Source: Chrysemys picta bellii (Eukaryota; Chordata; Testudines; Emydidae). From it: a stretch of 64,000 bases of DNA. Position numbers and translations under genes: made by a program. Below, piece by piece: positions 1 through 11,013 of the stretch; positions within the stretch are counted from its first letter, which is position 1; each line of letters opens with the position of its first letter. Below the pieces are notes generated by a model, which searched no databases, was not told where the DNA came from, and was given only the letters and a program-made list of their open reading frames with translations. The DNA lies in NCBI RefSeq assembly GCF_011386835.1, contig NC_088800.1, forward strand, positions 51,489,439-51,553,438, given 5' to 3'.

Positions 1-83
1 TGAGAGGAATGGGGGCAGGAGTTCATTCCACAACAGTGGGAGTGGGGTTGGAAGTCACTAGAGAAGAGACAAGATTTCATCTC

Positions 84-161
84 GGGGGTTGGGTGGGGGA
101 ATCCGTCCCTCAGATGAGGGGAGGGGGTTGGGTGGGGGAATCCGTCCCTCAGATGAGGGGA
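84..161. repeat. 39-bp tandem duplication, two copies
   Basis: A G-rich 39-bp unit beginning GGGGGTTGGGTGGGGG and containing ATCCGTCCCTCAGATGAGGGG occurs twice head to tail with near identity. It looks like a recent local duplication. I see no coding or regulatory role. The surrounding bases 1-1240 contain no gene I can support; the open frames there are GC-rich chance frames. Confidence 0.85.
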
Positions 162-1239
162 AGGGGTGGGGTGGAAATTCTGCCGGTTCCCGTTGCCGTT
201 AATGTCCTTCGTTGCCATGGGTGTCGGAGTCTCTGACTGATTCTTGATCCCTTTCAGCAGGAGGATGTTACAGCAACAATCATGGCGCACCTGTTCTACA
301 TCCGATGCTTACGCCAGGTGCCCAAAGCACTGCAGGGGCTGTGCGCGGTGGGACACCTTTGAAGTCCCCTCTCCCCCCTCGCATGACCAGAAGCTCCAAC
401 TCCCTGCCGCAGGTACTGCTCTGTCTCACTGGGCCTGGGGGAGAAGGGCTGGGGGGAGTGGACATAAACCCCATAGCACTGAGAGAAACCCAGGCCGAGC
501 ACCTCGCTCTCACCGCCATGCCCCTCCCCGACTCCTGGAGCTGGGGCCAGGCCAGTTACGGTCCCTGCCCCCATGTGTAGAGGCCAGTTTCGGAAGTTTC
601 AGTCTGTCAGGGCCGTGGGACTGGCCCAGATATGAGAGCATCCGCAGAGCCAGGGGTTATCCTCAGGAACCATTGCAGTCTGGGAGGGGTGGTCCGACGT
701 GGAGTCCCTCCCCTGCCGTCATTGCTCAGAGCTTCCCATGGTCCGTGTCACCCCATCGCAGTGAATGTCTGACCATCCCCCACCTGGGGCCCAAGCCACC
801 CACCCGGTATCTGAACCCTTCCCAGCCAGGAATGAAACTCCCCCCTAGCACCTTGGGGCAAGGAAAGCTCCTCCCCATCTGGCAGGTGGAGTCTGAGACA
901 CAGAGGAAGGGCTGTGCTCCTGGTCACACACTCCTGGGGGTAGATCTGGAAAGTGGACTGGGTCCCAGGCTGGTCCCTTTCCCCCAGGAGCACCTTCGCT
1001 TTCTGTCCTGTATTCTCCCCTCCTGCTAGGGGGTCTCTGAGTGTGAAAGGAACCAGGAGGGTGATGGGGTCCTGGCACTATGCCGGGTGGGAGCTCCCCT
1101 TGGCTTGGACCCCAGGGTCAGAGACATCTTTGTCATCTTGCTCTCCTTCTTTTATTCCTAGGAAGGGAGTCCCCCAATGAGGGGTCTCTAGAGCTCCAGC
1201 TGGCCAGTGCCTAGGAGAACCTGTAAGTCATCCGGTTCC

Positions 1240-1680
1240 CACCTGCATGCATCACCCTGCCCTGCCCTGCCCTCCGGTTTCTCGCTATTAACTCTGGCTT
1301 GACCCTTGGCTCCGGTCTCTGGTTATGACTTCGGCATGACCCTTCTTGGCTCCAGATGTTGGCTACCCACCCTGGTTCCGTATTCTCCTTGTCCTTCTCT
1401 AGCCCTGCTCCAGGCCCCCCACCGACCCGCTCCAGCATTGCCTTCGCCTCCTGATCTTCCCCAAGCACTCGGACTTTGATTACCCGGCTTTGACTCTCGG
1501 CCTGTATCTGGACTCTGGCTTGACATTGACTTGGCTGATCTTTGGTCTCTGACTACCCTGCTACGACCTCTGGCATGGACTTAGGCACTGTCTCTGCTTC
1601 TGCTTCTGCTTTGTTGATGGACTCTGATCTCGGTTTTGACCCTGGTGTGTTCCTGGACCTTGATTCTAGCACCACTCTTA
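1240..1680. repeat. Degenerate short tandem repeat
   Basis: The stretch repeats variants of phrases such as CTCTGGCTTGACCC, CGGCATGACCC and GACTCTGACT at irregular spacing. It is a decayed minisatellite-like array, possibly part of an LTR or other interspersed repeat. Open frames here are by-products of the repetition. Unit length and copy number need a self-alignment. Confidence 0.45.
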
Positions 1681-1959
1681 GCCTAAGCACAATCCTGCAC
1701 CTCCCTGCGACCTACGCTCCAACCACTGGGCCTAATTATCAGACGCAGCACGTGACATTAGGTGGTGCAACTTTTTGCAGAAAAGCAGGCTCTCCGCAAG
1801 TAAGTGGCCCATATGCAACAGGGACACACCACACCAGGTGTGAACAATGACCTCACTACATGAGCCTGGTGCGATGCTGCTCCTACTGGAATTGTGCAAT
1901 GGAAATGACTGAAAATGTTGGAGTTCCTTTAACCAGCCTCCGCCCCTGGACCTACTCTA

Positions 1960-3245
1960 CCATTCTTGACTCAGACACCTGGCATTCCTGATAAATGCCC
2001 AGATTACATGGATACCTTTGAAAGAAATGGGGACTCGTTACCTCTGCACCGGGACTATGACTGCCCTATTTTCCTACAGCCTTGGTTGAAAGTTGCCTTC
2101 ACCAGTATTTACACATTGTTGGAACCAGAATTAGTGGCTCTCCCTGCGTACAGTTCTAAAAACTGGTCCTAAGAGTTTATGAGCAAACATGCGTTTCCCA
2201 CGGGTGCCCAGGCCCTTTTTGGGAAGAAGAAATGTGGGACGCTACTACGCCTCTCTTTAGACAATCAGCCCCTGAAAAAAGTGATCGTTTGGAACCATTA
2301 CCTCCTGCTGTGAATCCCACAATTGTTGGCTCACAGGAAATCTGCAAAGTTGTTCATCAAACTTCATCTGCGAGGATTTCCAATCTAATACTCATTTGGG
2401 CAGGGGACAAATGGAAAACAGATTTCAAAGCACACTATGGACATTTTAACTGTCTGATATGTCATTTGAGTGAACTAACGGTCCCCTCACCTTGCAACAC
2501 GTCATCAGTGATGTATTTGGGGACATTGTGGATCCACACAGTGCCATCTATTCAGGTAACATACTTCTCTTTCTGGAGAACCCAGAGCAGCATGCACACC
2601 ACACCCGAACCTGGAGAGGTTTTGGCAGCATGGTCTCAACACGGAATTGGAAAAGCGTACCTCTAGCCAACTCTCCTCAGAGGTTTTGGGGTACATCCTC
2701 TCCCCAAAAAGTGTTACGATTGATCCAAATAAAGTGGAAGCCATTCATAGATGGGACGAAGTTTGAAGTCCTCAAGAAGAGCAGTGCTGCCTAGACTTCA
2801 CCCGCTTTACTGCTGCTTCCGCCCAGGGTTCTCAGAGCCAGTAACCCCCACGAGAGCTCTCCTCCACATAACGGCCACAATCGTTTGGTCACCCAAGTTC
2901 CAACAAGCCCGCAAACAGCTCAGAATTGCCTTCCCCACTGCACCTATTTGGAGGCTCAGCATTCATCATGGAAGTAGATGCATCTACTATAACCACCAGG
3001 GCCTGCTTCATTTGGTGGTGCCAGATGTGGGCTGAAATTCAGACTTAGCTTGACTGACGTGACTTCTGCGCTTTCACCAAGGCACCACGCACCAAACTTA
3101 TTGGCATCTCAGGCCTCTGGAGACCCTGCCCCGGCCATGGATAACCATTGCCAGGAATTTCACTGATTCAAATGGCCACAGGATGGAACTGACTCTCATA
3201 GATCACCTGACCACTATGGCACGCTTCATCCCCTTGTGAACATGT
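1960..3245 (+). pseudogene. Decayed Ty3/Gypsy (chromovirus/Sushi-like) pol
   Basis: This is an old, non-functional retrotransposon polymerase gene. Scattered over shifting frames I recognise, in order: the linker before RT with LPLHRDYDCPI followed by a LEPEL block (about 1985-2170); RT blocks resembling KLDLRGAY, AGDEWKTAF and YGHFEYLVMPFGLTNAP (about 2345-2500); a QHVISDVFGDIVD block (about 2495-2545); the following VTIDPNKVEAI-like block (about 2715-2745); an RNase H start resembling MEVDAS (about 2965); and an integrase stretch resembling the region before the first catalytic Asp (about 3100-3240). RT lies before IN, the usual Ty3/Gypsy order, unlike the Gmr1-like element at 16687. Many stops and frameshifts and a large loss between RNase H and IN make it a pseudogene. 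No LTRs were found. The family is known from vertebrate genomes; the assignment rests on motif order, not on a search. Confidence 0.7.
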
Positions 3246-6133
3246 AGCATTGATTGAGAGGCCAGATCAGTTTCAAATTTGCAAAAGCCAATGACACCTT
3301 TATTTTGCTAAATGTAGCTTTCCCACTAATTTCATGCCACACTATGAACGACCTCTCTGAACTTCCCAGTTATCGACCTGGGTCACCGTCAAGAAGAACG
3401 AAGGGAGCCCCCCTTCGTCCCCTCCTCCCCTCTTGGCCCATCTTTGAAGGGGGCTCTCAAAGAGAAATGAGCAGGGGTTTCCTCCCCCCTCTGCCTTCCA
3501 GGTTCTGGGATCTGTCCATGTCACCTACAGCAATGCAGCCTGCAGATGGCCTGGCTTGGGTAGCCATAACCTCATCCTGTGAAATCAAGAAGGCCTGGCT
3601 CTCAGTGATGCGTAGATGGAAAACCACACACCCCACCCGGAGGTAGAAGCCACCCATTCCCAGGTTGTCCTGAGGAGCCATGATTCCTCCAGGAGCTGGG
3701 GAAGGGCACAGTGATCAGTTTATCAGAGGTAGGGGAAGATCATGTAAGGAGAAGGGCTAGGAGAGGAGGAGCGTGAGCTAGGCTCTGTATTTGGGCTTGG
3801 CAGGGATCAAGAGAAGGGACAGGGGCTGTTAGAGGGCAATGGTGAGGTACAAGGGGTGTTGGAGGTGGGGGCAAGGCCTGAAAAGTTCAGTTACATTAGA
3901 TCAATTGTGCCAGAGAATCACCGGTTGAGGTGACTGAAAGCCCTGAACTAGGGCTGGCCAAAATCATCCTCCTCAGATGGGAACATCCCAAAAGTCTGCA
4001 GAAGCTCAGCCTCTGAGGTGAACGTTGTGGCCCAAACCTCTCTCTGCTCTGTACCTCACAGGATTCCCACTGGCTGTTCCAATCCAGGAGGAAAACTCAC
4101 AGCACCGGTGCAGTGACGTGCCACTGAAACCTGCTGTGATGCACAGACGTTGTCCTGGCTGTCTGCACAGGGCTGAAGTTCACCCCTTCAGAATGTAAGG
4201 AAATAAATGGCTGAAGGGCTTTTTCTGTTCGGATGTGGTTCTAGTGGGAAAGAACCATGGGCATTGTTAACCTGTTTTGAGCCCAGGACAGGTGCTTCAA
4301 TGATGCCGAGAAGTGCTGATGCATTGGATTTTTTGGATTTTTTCCCCGCTTTTAATCTACTCTCTTCCTCTCTTTTAACAGGTATTCTAAGGACACCCTG
4401 TGCTTCATGTGGGCATTCTTGGGTGGGCCGATTGCATCAGACCTGCTCCGGAATAAAGAATAGTGAATGAAATATGCAGACACTAAAGTTCTGCAGCCAA
4501 ATTCTCAGAAACTTTCCTCTTCAATGTAGAATCAGGATTTTGTTATTAATTGATTTTTTTAAGGTGCTAAGCAGATGCTACCCTGTAATAAAAGGAAACA
4601 GAAGCAAAAACGGAAAGAATGTTACTTAAACCAATGATCAGATGCAGAGAGTGGAAACACGGCAAAGCAAACAAATGAATACTGTGAGTAAATAACCTGA
4701 AAGCAAATGGGGAAGAAAACCTCCTCTGGATAACTGTGGCTCTTGGGACAAAAATCAGGTTCCTGGTACATAGCCTGGCTGAGATCATACCTTTTCCCTG
4801 GATCCCAGACCTGGGATTCAGATGTCATTCTCTGTGTGGTGTCCTGATTTTATTCCTAGGAAAAGGATCCCCAAAGGAGGTGTAAGGATCCTGGACTCTA
4901 TTGCCTGCAAGAAGCTTCAGCCACCTTCACAGGTAGAAGTCACTGTCTTTCCTACAATGCCACTAGTGCCCTTTCTGCTCTCCAGGTCTGCTCCCTGCAG
5001 CAGGACAGAGACACCCCTTAACTCCCTGAGTCCTGATTTCCTGCCATCCAAGGGGCTGGGGCTTCCATTGCCCCCATCCCCACCATCAGAGACTTTTCCG
5101 GTGGTAATCTCCCTAGAGCAGGGAAGAAATCTGTTCTTCCCTTAGAACCAGTCTGCTCAGTAAATCCACCCACACTGACCTCATCTTGGCTGCTTTGTTT
5201 ATCCGAGATTAGTGGTATCTTTGGAAAACCCTTAGCTTGCGGGGAGTGAAGTGGAACAGGGGATACAGGAGCTCCAGCAGATTCCCCTGAAGAACACCAC
5301 CCTGTCTTTCTCTGGTCAGGCTCAGACTCGCCGTCCATTAGGAGGTGAAGACTGGATGGGAGCTGCTGGATCGACCTTGATATGCCATGTCCTTGTGTGG
5401 ATGAAGGACCTACATCTCAGGGATGGCCAGCAGCAGATGTAAGAATGTGTCCAAGAATAGTCTGAACAACCTACACTGATAGGTAAGTAAAGTAATGGCC
5501 ACATGTAGACACCACAGGAATTGGAGGGGATTGAACCAGGGTCTTTCAGCACAAGCTTCGCTCACTCATTGTCAACCAATCCAGCTCCACCCTCTAGACC
5601 ACGCCCCCTTCCAGAGTCACAGATCCCAGGATCCCAGATTCTCAGACCCAGGCCTCACATCACAAGGCCAAACCTCCTCCTGTTATGGGCACTGTAGAAG
5701 GGATCATTGGCAAAAACCCCTCTACATTCCCCCGTCAGACTGCAGCCACAGGTGACCAGTGAAAGAGCAGAGATCTCCGCAGTGGGAACCTGAGGGGCTG
5801 CACATTTGTGGTTTCACAGGGAAGGCCTCTGGCAGCCACTGACAGTGTTCCTGGGAGGAGATTTTCCGTCTCTAACAAAGGGTTTCTGTTCCCCCAGATC
5901 TCAGCCGCTCAGCAGAATGCGGGAGAGCCGAGTGCTGATGGGCTAGAGGGGTCCCAGGAGTCACCGTGCGGCTGTGCAGCAGGTGCAGTGCCTGCAGTCA
6001 CCATGAGCCAAACCCTGAGCTCCAGACAACCCAGGCTAAGGCTCCCTGGATTGCCAAGGGGACTTTGGCTTGGGGAATCGGTTGCTGGTGCCTGTGTCCA
6101 CAACTGGGATGTTGTCATGAGGCTACTCAATGG
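3246..6133. other. No gene recognised
   Basis: I find no supported gene here apart from the SINE-like fragment at about 5500-5610. Several splice-acceptor-like pyrimidine tracts ending in TAG occur (about 1162 and 4858), but no exon next to them could be matched to a protein family. The open frames are short and lack recognisable motifs. Confidence 0.5.
5500..5612 (-). repeat. tRNA-derived SINE-like fragment
   Basis: On the minus strand a Pol III A-box-like TGGTCTAGAGGG is followed after about 64 bases by a good B box, GGTTCAATCC. The spacing is longer than in a true tRNA and no cloverleaf is evident, so this is a SINE head rather than a tRNA gene. The 3' body is not recognised. Confidence 0.4.
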
Positions 6134-6164
6134 TCCATGAAGCGCCATGCGAGCACGGGGAGAA

Positions 6165-7746
6165 TGGCCTGTAGTTCCCCATATCCTCCTCCTTCCCTTT
6201 TTTAAAGATGGGCACTACATTAGCCTTTTTCCAGTCATCCGGGACCTCCCCCAATCGCCATGAGTTTTCAAAGATAATGGCCAATGGCTCTGCAATCACA
6301 TCCGCCAACTCCTTTAGCACCCTCGGATGCAGCGCATCCGGCCCCATGGACTTGTGCTCGTCCAGTTTTTCTAAATAGTCCCAAACCACTTCTTTCTCCA
6401 CAGAGGGCTGGTCACCTTCTCCCCATACTGTGCTGCCCAGTCCAGCAGTCTGGGAGCTGACCTTGTTTGTGAAGACAGAGGCAAAAATATCATTGAGTAC
6501 ATTAGCTTTTTCCACATCCTCGGTCACTAGGTTGCCTCCCTCATTCAGTAAGGGGCCCACACTTTCCTTGACTTTCTTCTTGTTGCTAACATACCTGAAG
6601 AAACCCTGCTTGTTACTCTTAACATCTCTTGCTAGCTGCAACTCCAAGTGTGATTTGGCCTTCCTGATTTCACTCCTGCACGTCTGAGCAATATTTTTAT
6701 ACTCCTCCTTGGTCATTTGTCCAATCTTCCACTTCTTGTAAGCTTCTTTTTTGCGTTTAAGGTCAGCAAGGATTTCACTGTTAAGCCAAGCTGGTCGCCT
6801 GCCATATTTACTGTTCTTTCTACACATTGGGATGTTTTTTTCCTGCAACCTCAATAAGGATTCTTTAATATACAGCCAGCTCTCCTGGACTCCTTTCCCC
6901 CTCATGTTATTCTCCCAGGGGATCCTGCCCATCAGTTCCCTGAGGGAGTCAAAGTCTGCTTTTCTGAAGTCCAGGGTCCGTATTCTGCTGCTCTCCTTTC
7001 TTCCTTGTGTCAGGATCCTGAACTCGACCATCTCGTGGTCACTGCCTCCCAGGTTCCCATCCACTTTTGCTTCCCCTACTAATTCTTCCCGGTTTGTGAG
7101 CAGCAGGTCTAGAAGAGCTCTGCCCTAGTTGGTTCCTCCAGCACTTGCACCAGAAATTGTCCCCTACATTTTCCAAAAACTTCCTGGATTGTCTGTGCAC
7201 CGCTGTATTGCTCTCCCAGCAGATATCAGGGTGATTAAAGTCTGCCATGAAAACCAGGGCCTGCAATCTAGTAACTTCTGCTAGTTGCCAGAAGAAAGCC
7301 TCGTCCACCTCATCCCCCTGGTCTGGTGGTCTATAGCAGATTCCCACCACAACATCACCCTTGTTGCTCACACTTCTAAACTTAATCCAGAGACTCTCAG
7401 GTTTTTCTGCAGTTTCATACCGGAGCTCTGAGCAGTCATACTCCTCTCTTACATACAATGCAACTCCCCCACCTTTTCTGCCCTGCCTGGCCTTCCTGAA
7501 CAGTTTAAATCCATCCATGACAGTACTCCAGTCATGTGATTTATCCCACCAAGTCTCTGTTATTCCAATGACATCATAGTTCCTTGACTGTGCCAGGACT
7601 TCCAGTTCTCTCTGCTTGTTTCCCAGGCTTCTTGCATTTGTGTATAGGCACTTAAGATAACTCGCTGATTGTCCCGCTTTCTCAGTCTGAGACAGGAGTC
7701 CTCCCCTCTTGCACGCTCCTGCTGGTGCTTCCTCCCGGTATCCCAT
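6165..7746 (-). pseudogene. CR1 ORF2 fragment: endonuclease and start of RT
   Basis: ORF2 of CR1 encodes an apurinic-like endonuclease followed by reverse transcriptase. Reading leftwards from 7746 I see endonuclease blocks: [17 protein letters not shown] (catalytic Glu block), [18 protein letters not shown], an ADFNHPDI block where GDFN is usual, and SDHEMVEF (the conserved SDH). Downstream come YKKWKIGQMTKEEY, GPDALHPRVLKEL, WKKANVVPIFKKG and GNYRP, the RT N-terminus. The CR1 sequence breaks off there, before the RT catalytic core. The endonuclease is split by a frameshift near 7050-7160, so the two halves lie in different frames. The element is dead. Confidence 0.9.
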
Positions 7747-7790
7747 TTCCCCACTTACCTCAGGGCTTTGGTCCCCTTCCCCCGGTGAAC

Positions 7791-9387
7791 CTAGTTTAAA
7801 GCCCTCCCCACTAGGTTAGCCAGCCTGCTTGTGAAGATGTTCTTCCCTCTCTTCGTTAGGTGGAGCCCGTCTCTGCCTAGCAGTCCTCCTTCTTGAAACA
7901 CCATCCCATGGTCGAAAAATCCAAAGCCTTCTCTCCGACACCACCTGCGTAGCCATTCGTTGACTTCCACAATTCGACGGTCTCTACCCAGGCCTTTTCC
8001 CTGCACAGGGAGGATGGATGAGAACACCTCTTGCGCCTCAAACTCCTTTATCCTTCTTCCCAGAGCCACGTAGTCTGCAGTGATCCGCTCAAGGTCATTC
8101 TTGGCAGTATCATTGGTGCCCACGTGGAGAAGCAGGAAGGGGTAGCGATCTGAGGCTTGATGAGTCTCGGCAGTCTCTCCGTCACATCGTGAATCCTAGC
8201 TCCTGGCAAGCAGCAGACCTCTCGGTTTTCTCGGTCGGGGCGGCAGATAGATGACTCAGTCCCCCGGAGGAAGGAGTCCCCGACCACCACCACCCTCCTC
8301 CTTCTCTTGGGTGCGGTGGTCGTGGAACCCCCATCCCTAGGACAGTGCATCTCATGACTTCCAATCGGTGGAGTCTCCTTCTGCTCCCTTTCCTCAGATG
8401 TATCATCTACTCCACTCTCCGCATTAGTACCTGTGGAGATAACATGAAAACGGTTGTTCACCTGTATCTCCATTGCTGGTACATGGACGCTCCTCTTTCT
8501 TCTTCTGGAGGTCACATGCTGCCAATTTTCTTCACCGTCCCTCATTCCCCTCTGCGCAACCTCCTCCGATTCTTCAGAACGTTGTGCCTGTAGAAGCAGG
8601 GCCGGCTTTAGCAAGAGCGGGGCCCGATTCCTGGGGGCGGGGCTTGCTGCAAGCCCCGCCCCCAGGAATCGAGCCGCGCTCCGGCCGGGGTTGACGGGCT
8701 TGGGTCCGACCTGGAGCCGCGCCGCGGGGGCCGCGCCGGGGCCAGGCCGAGCCGGAGCAGGGCCGCGCCGCGGGGGCCGGGCTGGACCCGAGCAGCGCCA
8801 CGGGGGCCGGGCCGAGCCGGAGCAGGGCCGCGCTGCGGGGGCCGGGCCGAGCCGGAGCCGCGCCGCGCCGTGGGGACCGGGCCGGGCCAGAGCCCCGCCG
8901 CGGGGACCGGGCTGGGCCGGAGCCGCGCCGCGCCGACTGGGCCGGACCCAACCCGAGCCGCGCCGCGGGGGCCGGGCCGGGCCAGACCCGAGCCGGGCCA
9001 GAGCCGCTGGGGCCTGCGTGCTCGGCGGGAACGGGCGGCGCCTCCCTGGAGCCCTTCTCGCAACCCCACCACCCCAGCTTACCTTGTACTGCCTGCCCGC
9101 CCCTGCTTCTTTTCAGACTTCCCGTGAATCTCTGATTCGCGGGAAGCAGGGGAGGGGGCGGAGCGTTCAGGGGAGGGGAGGAGGGGGAAGTGAGCTGGGG
9201 GTGGGGTGGAGAGCTGCAGCGCGGGGCCCTCTTGGCGCGGAGCCCAATTCAGCCGAATCGGCTGAATCGGCCTAAAGCCGGCCCTGTGTTGAAGCATATC
9301 CTGACGTCTGTCCAGGAAATCTTCATTTTCTCGTATGCAACGCAGGGTCGATACTTGTTTCTGCAGACCTCGAACCTTCTCTTCCAA
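7791..9387 (-). pseudogene. CR1 ORF1 with SGNH-esterase domain, interrupted
   Basis: On the minus strand, from 9387 leftwards, an N-terminal coiled-coil-like stretch starting [15 protein letters not shown] is cut at 9295 by a hAT-like element and resumes at 8596 with QAQRSEESEEVAQRG. It is followed by a basic patch (RRKRS), then the esterase blocks VVVGDSFLRGT (nucleophile block GDS), VGTND-like GTNDTA, and DGLHLTKRGK (catalytic Asp/His block), ending near 7793. A frameshift lies around 8050-8120, before GTNDTA. An ORF1 esterase domain is a known property of many CR1 families; it acts with the LINE RNP and its exact role is unsettled. Bases 7747-7790 are the short gap before ORF2. Confidence 0.85.
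8597..9286. mobile_element. Non-autonomous hAT-like element inside CR1 ORF1
   Basis: Termini are inverted: CAGGGCCGGCTTTAG on the left and CTAAAGCCGGCCCTG on the right. The flanks are TGTAGAAG (8589-8596) and TGTTGAAG (9287-9294), an 8-bp target duplication with one mismatch, as expected of hAT transposons. The CR1 ORF1 reading frame continues across the insertion if the element and one flank are ignored, so it entered an existing CR1. The interior is very GC-rich, with GCCGGGCCGAGCCGG-type repeats; the long open frames in it are compositional. No transposase is encoded. Confidence 0.85.
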
Positions 9388-9622
9388 AAAAGTGGGGAAG
9401 GTTTAGGTTGGATAGTAGGAAAAACTTTTTCACTAGGAGGGTGGTGAAGCACTGGAATGGGTTACCTAGGGAGGTGGTGGAATCTCCTTCCTTCGAGGTT
9501 TTTAAGGTCAAGCTTGACGAAGCCCTGGCTGGGATGATTTAGTTGGGGATTGGTCCTGCTTTGAGCAGGGGGTTGGACTAAATGACCTCCTGAGGTCCTT
9601 TCCAACCCTGATATTCTATGAT
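9388..9622 (+). mobile_element. CR1 3' end
   Basis: Plus-strand CR1: the end of ORF2 ([19 protein letters not shown] in one frame) followed by the diagnostic 3' UTR with GGTTGGACTAAATGACCTCC and TCCTTTCCAACCCTGATATTC, ending ATTCTATGATT. This is the 3' part of the rearranged CR1 described for 6134-9631. Confidence 0.9.
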
Positions 9623-9631
9623 TCCATGAAG

Positions 9632-11005
9632 TGGGATCTTAATGTCTGCTTCTTAATGTTTTGTCTGACTAGAGTGTGTGCCTCAGTTTCCCTGGTGTGT
9701 TACTCAAGTATCTAGGTGATGGGACAAGTGTGTGTGATCGTTGCAGAGACCTCTAGCAGGCAGGTGTGACTGCCGGCTGGCTGCCTGGACACAGATAATG
9801 GACGACACTCTATATCCTGGCAACTTATGGCTGAGGCCCATCATCTGCGAGAGCCAGCTGTAGGTGTTGGAGAACAAAACCAGGACGTGCTTGCCCGGGA
9901 AAGAGAAAGAGAACGAAGGAGGGCAGCTGGGCTTAGGGTTCCCCGCCCATCCCAGGATGGACTTTGCTGAATGTTCCTAATTTCTGTGCTAACGAGCTCC
10001 ACTCTATGCTGTGTCCCCGACCACTAATAACCCGTCTGTGTTATCCACTGGCTGAGATTACTGCTGACTGTGCGGGTCAGGTGCATGGCCCCTTTGTGGG
10101 GTCAGGCTTCCCCAGGTGTCCCATCGAGGGGGACTCCCTGTGGAGAGCTCATGGCAAGAAGCAGCATGCTGAGTGCTCCGAGGTCAGATGCAGGAGGCCC
10201 AGCACAGCAAAAATGGGAGCAGCAACTGCTCCTGGGGCTTTGGCCCCTGGGAGCCTCCAGACCCGCTCCCCACTTCCCAGAACCCAGGGCCACCATCTTC
10301 TCATGCTGCCTCCTCCAGCCCTGCTGCAGCTGGGCTCGCTCTAGGAGGAGAGGGGGTGACTTGGCGAGGACATACATGTATCACGTGACGATGTGAAGGG
10401 GGGGACCCCTCAAGACACAACGCATGCATAAAGCAGGAGCCTGCTGAGGAGGAAATTGGGAAGGTAGCACATGCAACCTGGGCCCCATCCCCAGGAAAAT
10501 GTTGGGTGCACCCCGGCCTCGTTCTGCGTCACGTGCCATGAACGTTCCTAGGCACACGCGCTGCCCTCAACAGCGTCTCCTCGTACAGACTCCGTGGCCT
10601 GGAGCATGGAGGGTGTCATGCCCTGGAGCTGAACTTCCCCAGCCCAGGACTCCTTGGAGGAGCTGGCGAAGGCACGCTGGAAGTGGGGGTTGCTGGAGGC
10701 CAAAGAACCCCAGCATGGGAGGCGGCGCTGGTGTTACCAGATTGTTCTGTAGGGGCTGAGCCCAGAGCGGTCTCAGCACTATGCAGGGATGGGGTGGTTC
10801 TCTCTTTGTCGGAGTGTCTCAGCAGGGGCTGCTCTTACCCAGGAGCCAGCATGGTGCTAGGGGAACTGTGCTCCTGGGAGTGCCACCCTTTGGATGAAAC
10901 TCTGAGCGCCTGTGCCTAATAGCTCACTGGGCATGATACCGGAGCCAGCAGTGCCAGCACTCCCCAGGATCCGGGGTGGGGCTGGTTCTGCGCATTGTAG
11001 AGATA
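9632..11005. other. No gene recognised; probable old LTR-type repeat
   Basis: The first part (about 9660-9960) has the feel of an old retroviral LTR or leader (GTGTGCCTCAGTTTCCC and TATCTAGGTGATGGGACA), which I cannot place precisely. The rest is moderately GC-rich with no motif-bearing frame. I see no gene. Confidence 0.35.
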
Positions 11006-11013
11006 AACTAGGG

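Larger units (their letters stand above)
6134..9631. mobile_element. CR1 LINE with inverted 5' part, flanked by 9-bp TSD
   Basis: Minus-strand CR1 sequence (about 6165-9387, ORF2 then ORF1 reading right to left) abuts the plus-strand 3' end of a CR1 (about 9388-9622). The 9-mer TCCATGAAG occurs at 6134-6142 and again at 9623-9631, directly after the CR1 terminus ATTCTATGATT. The simplest reading is one insertion by twin priming, in which the 5' half was copied in inverted orientation and the RT core to 3' region was lost. About 22 bases between the left TSD copy and recognisable CR1 are unexplained and could be filler. Two independent CR1 insertions remain possible. Confidence 0.65.

Noticed and set aside
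4820..5145. A KRAB-B-like phrase (FPVVISLEQG) near 5095-5130
   Set aside because: The core PKPD part is missing, no splice acceptor is close, and it lies far from the KRAB-A relic. Chance similarity cannot be excluded.
8454..9275. A 273-codon plus-strand frame rich in Gly, Ala and Arg, and shadows on the minus strand
   Set aside because: It spans CR1 antisense sequence and the GC-rich hAT-like element; its repetition follows GCCGGGCCGAGCC nucleotide repeats.
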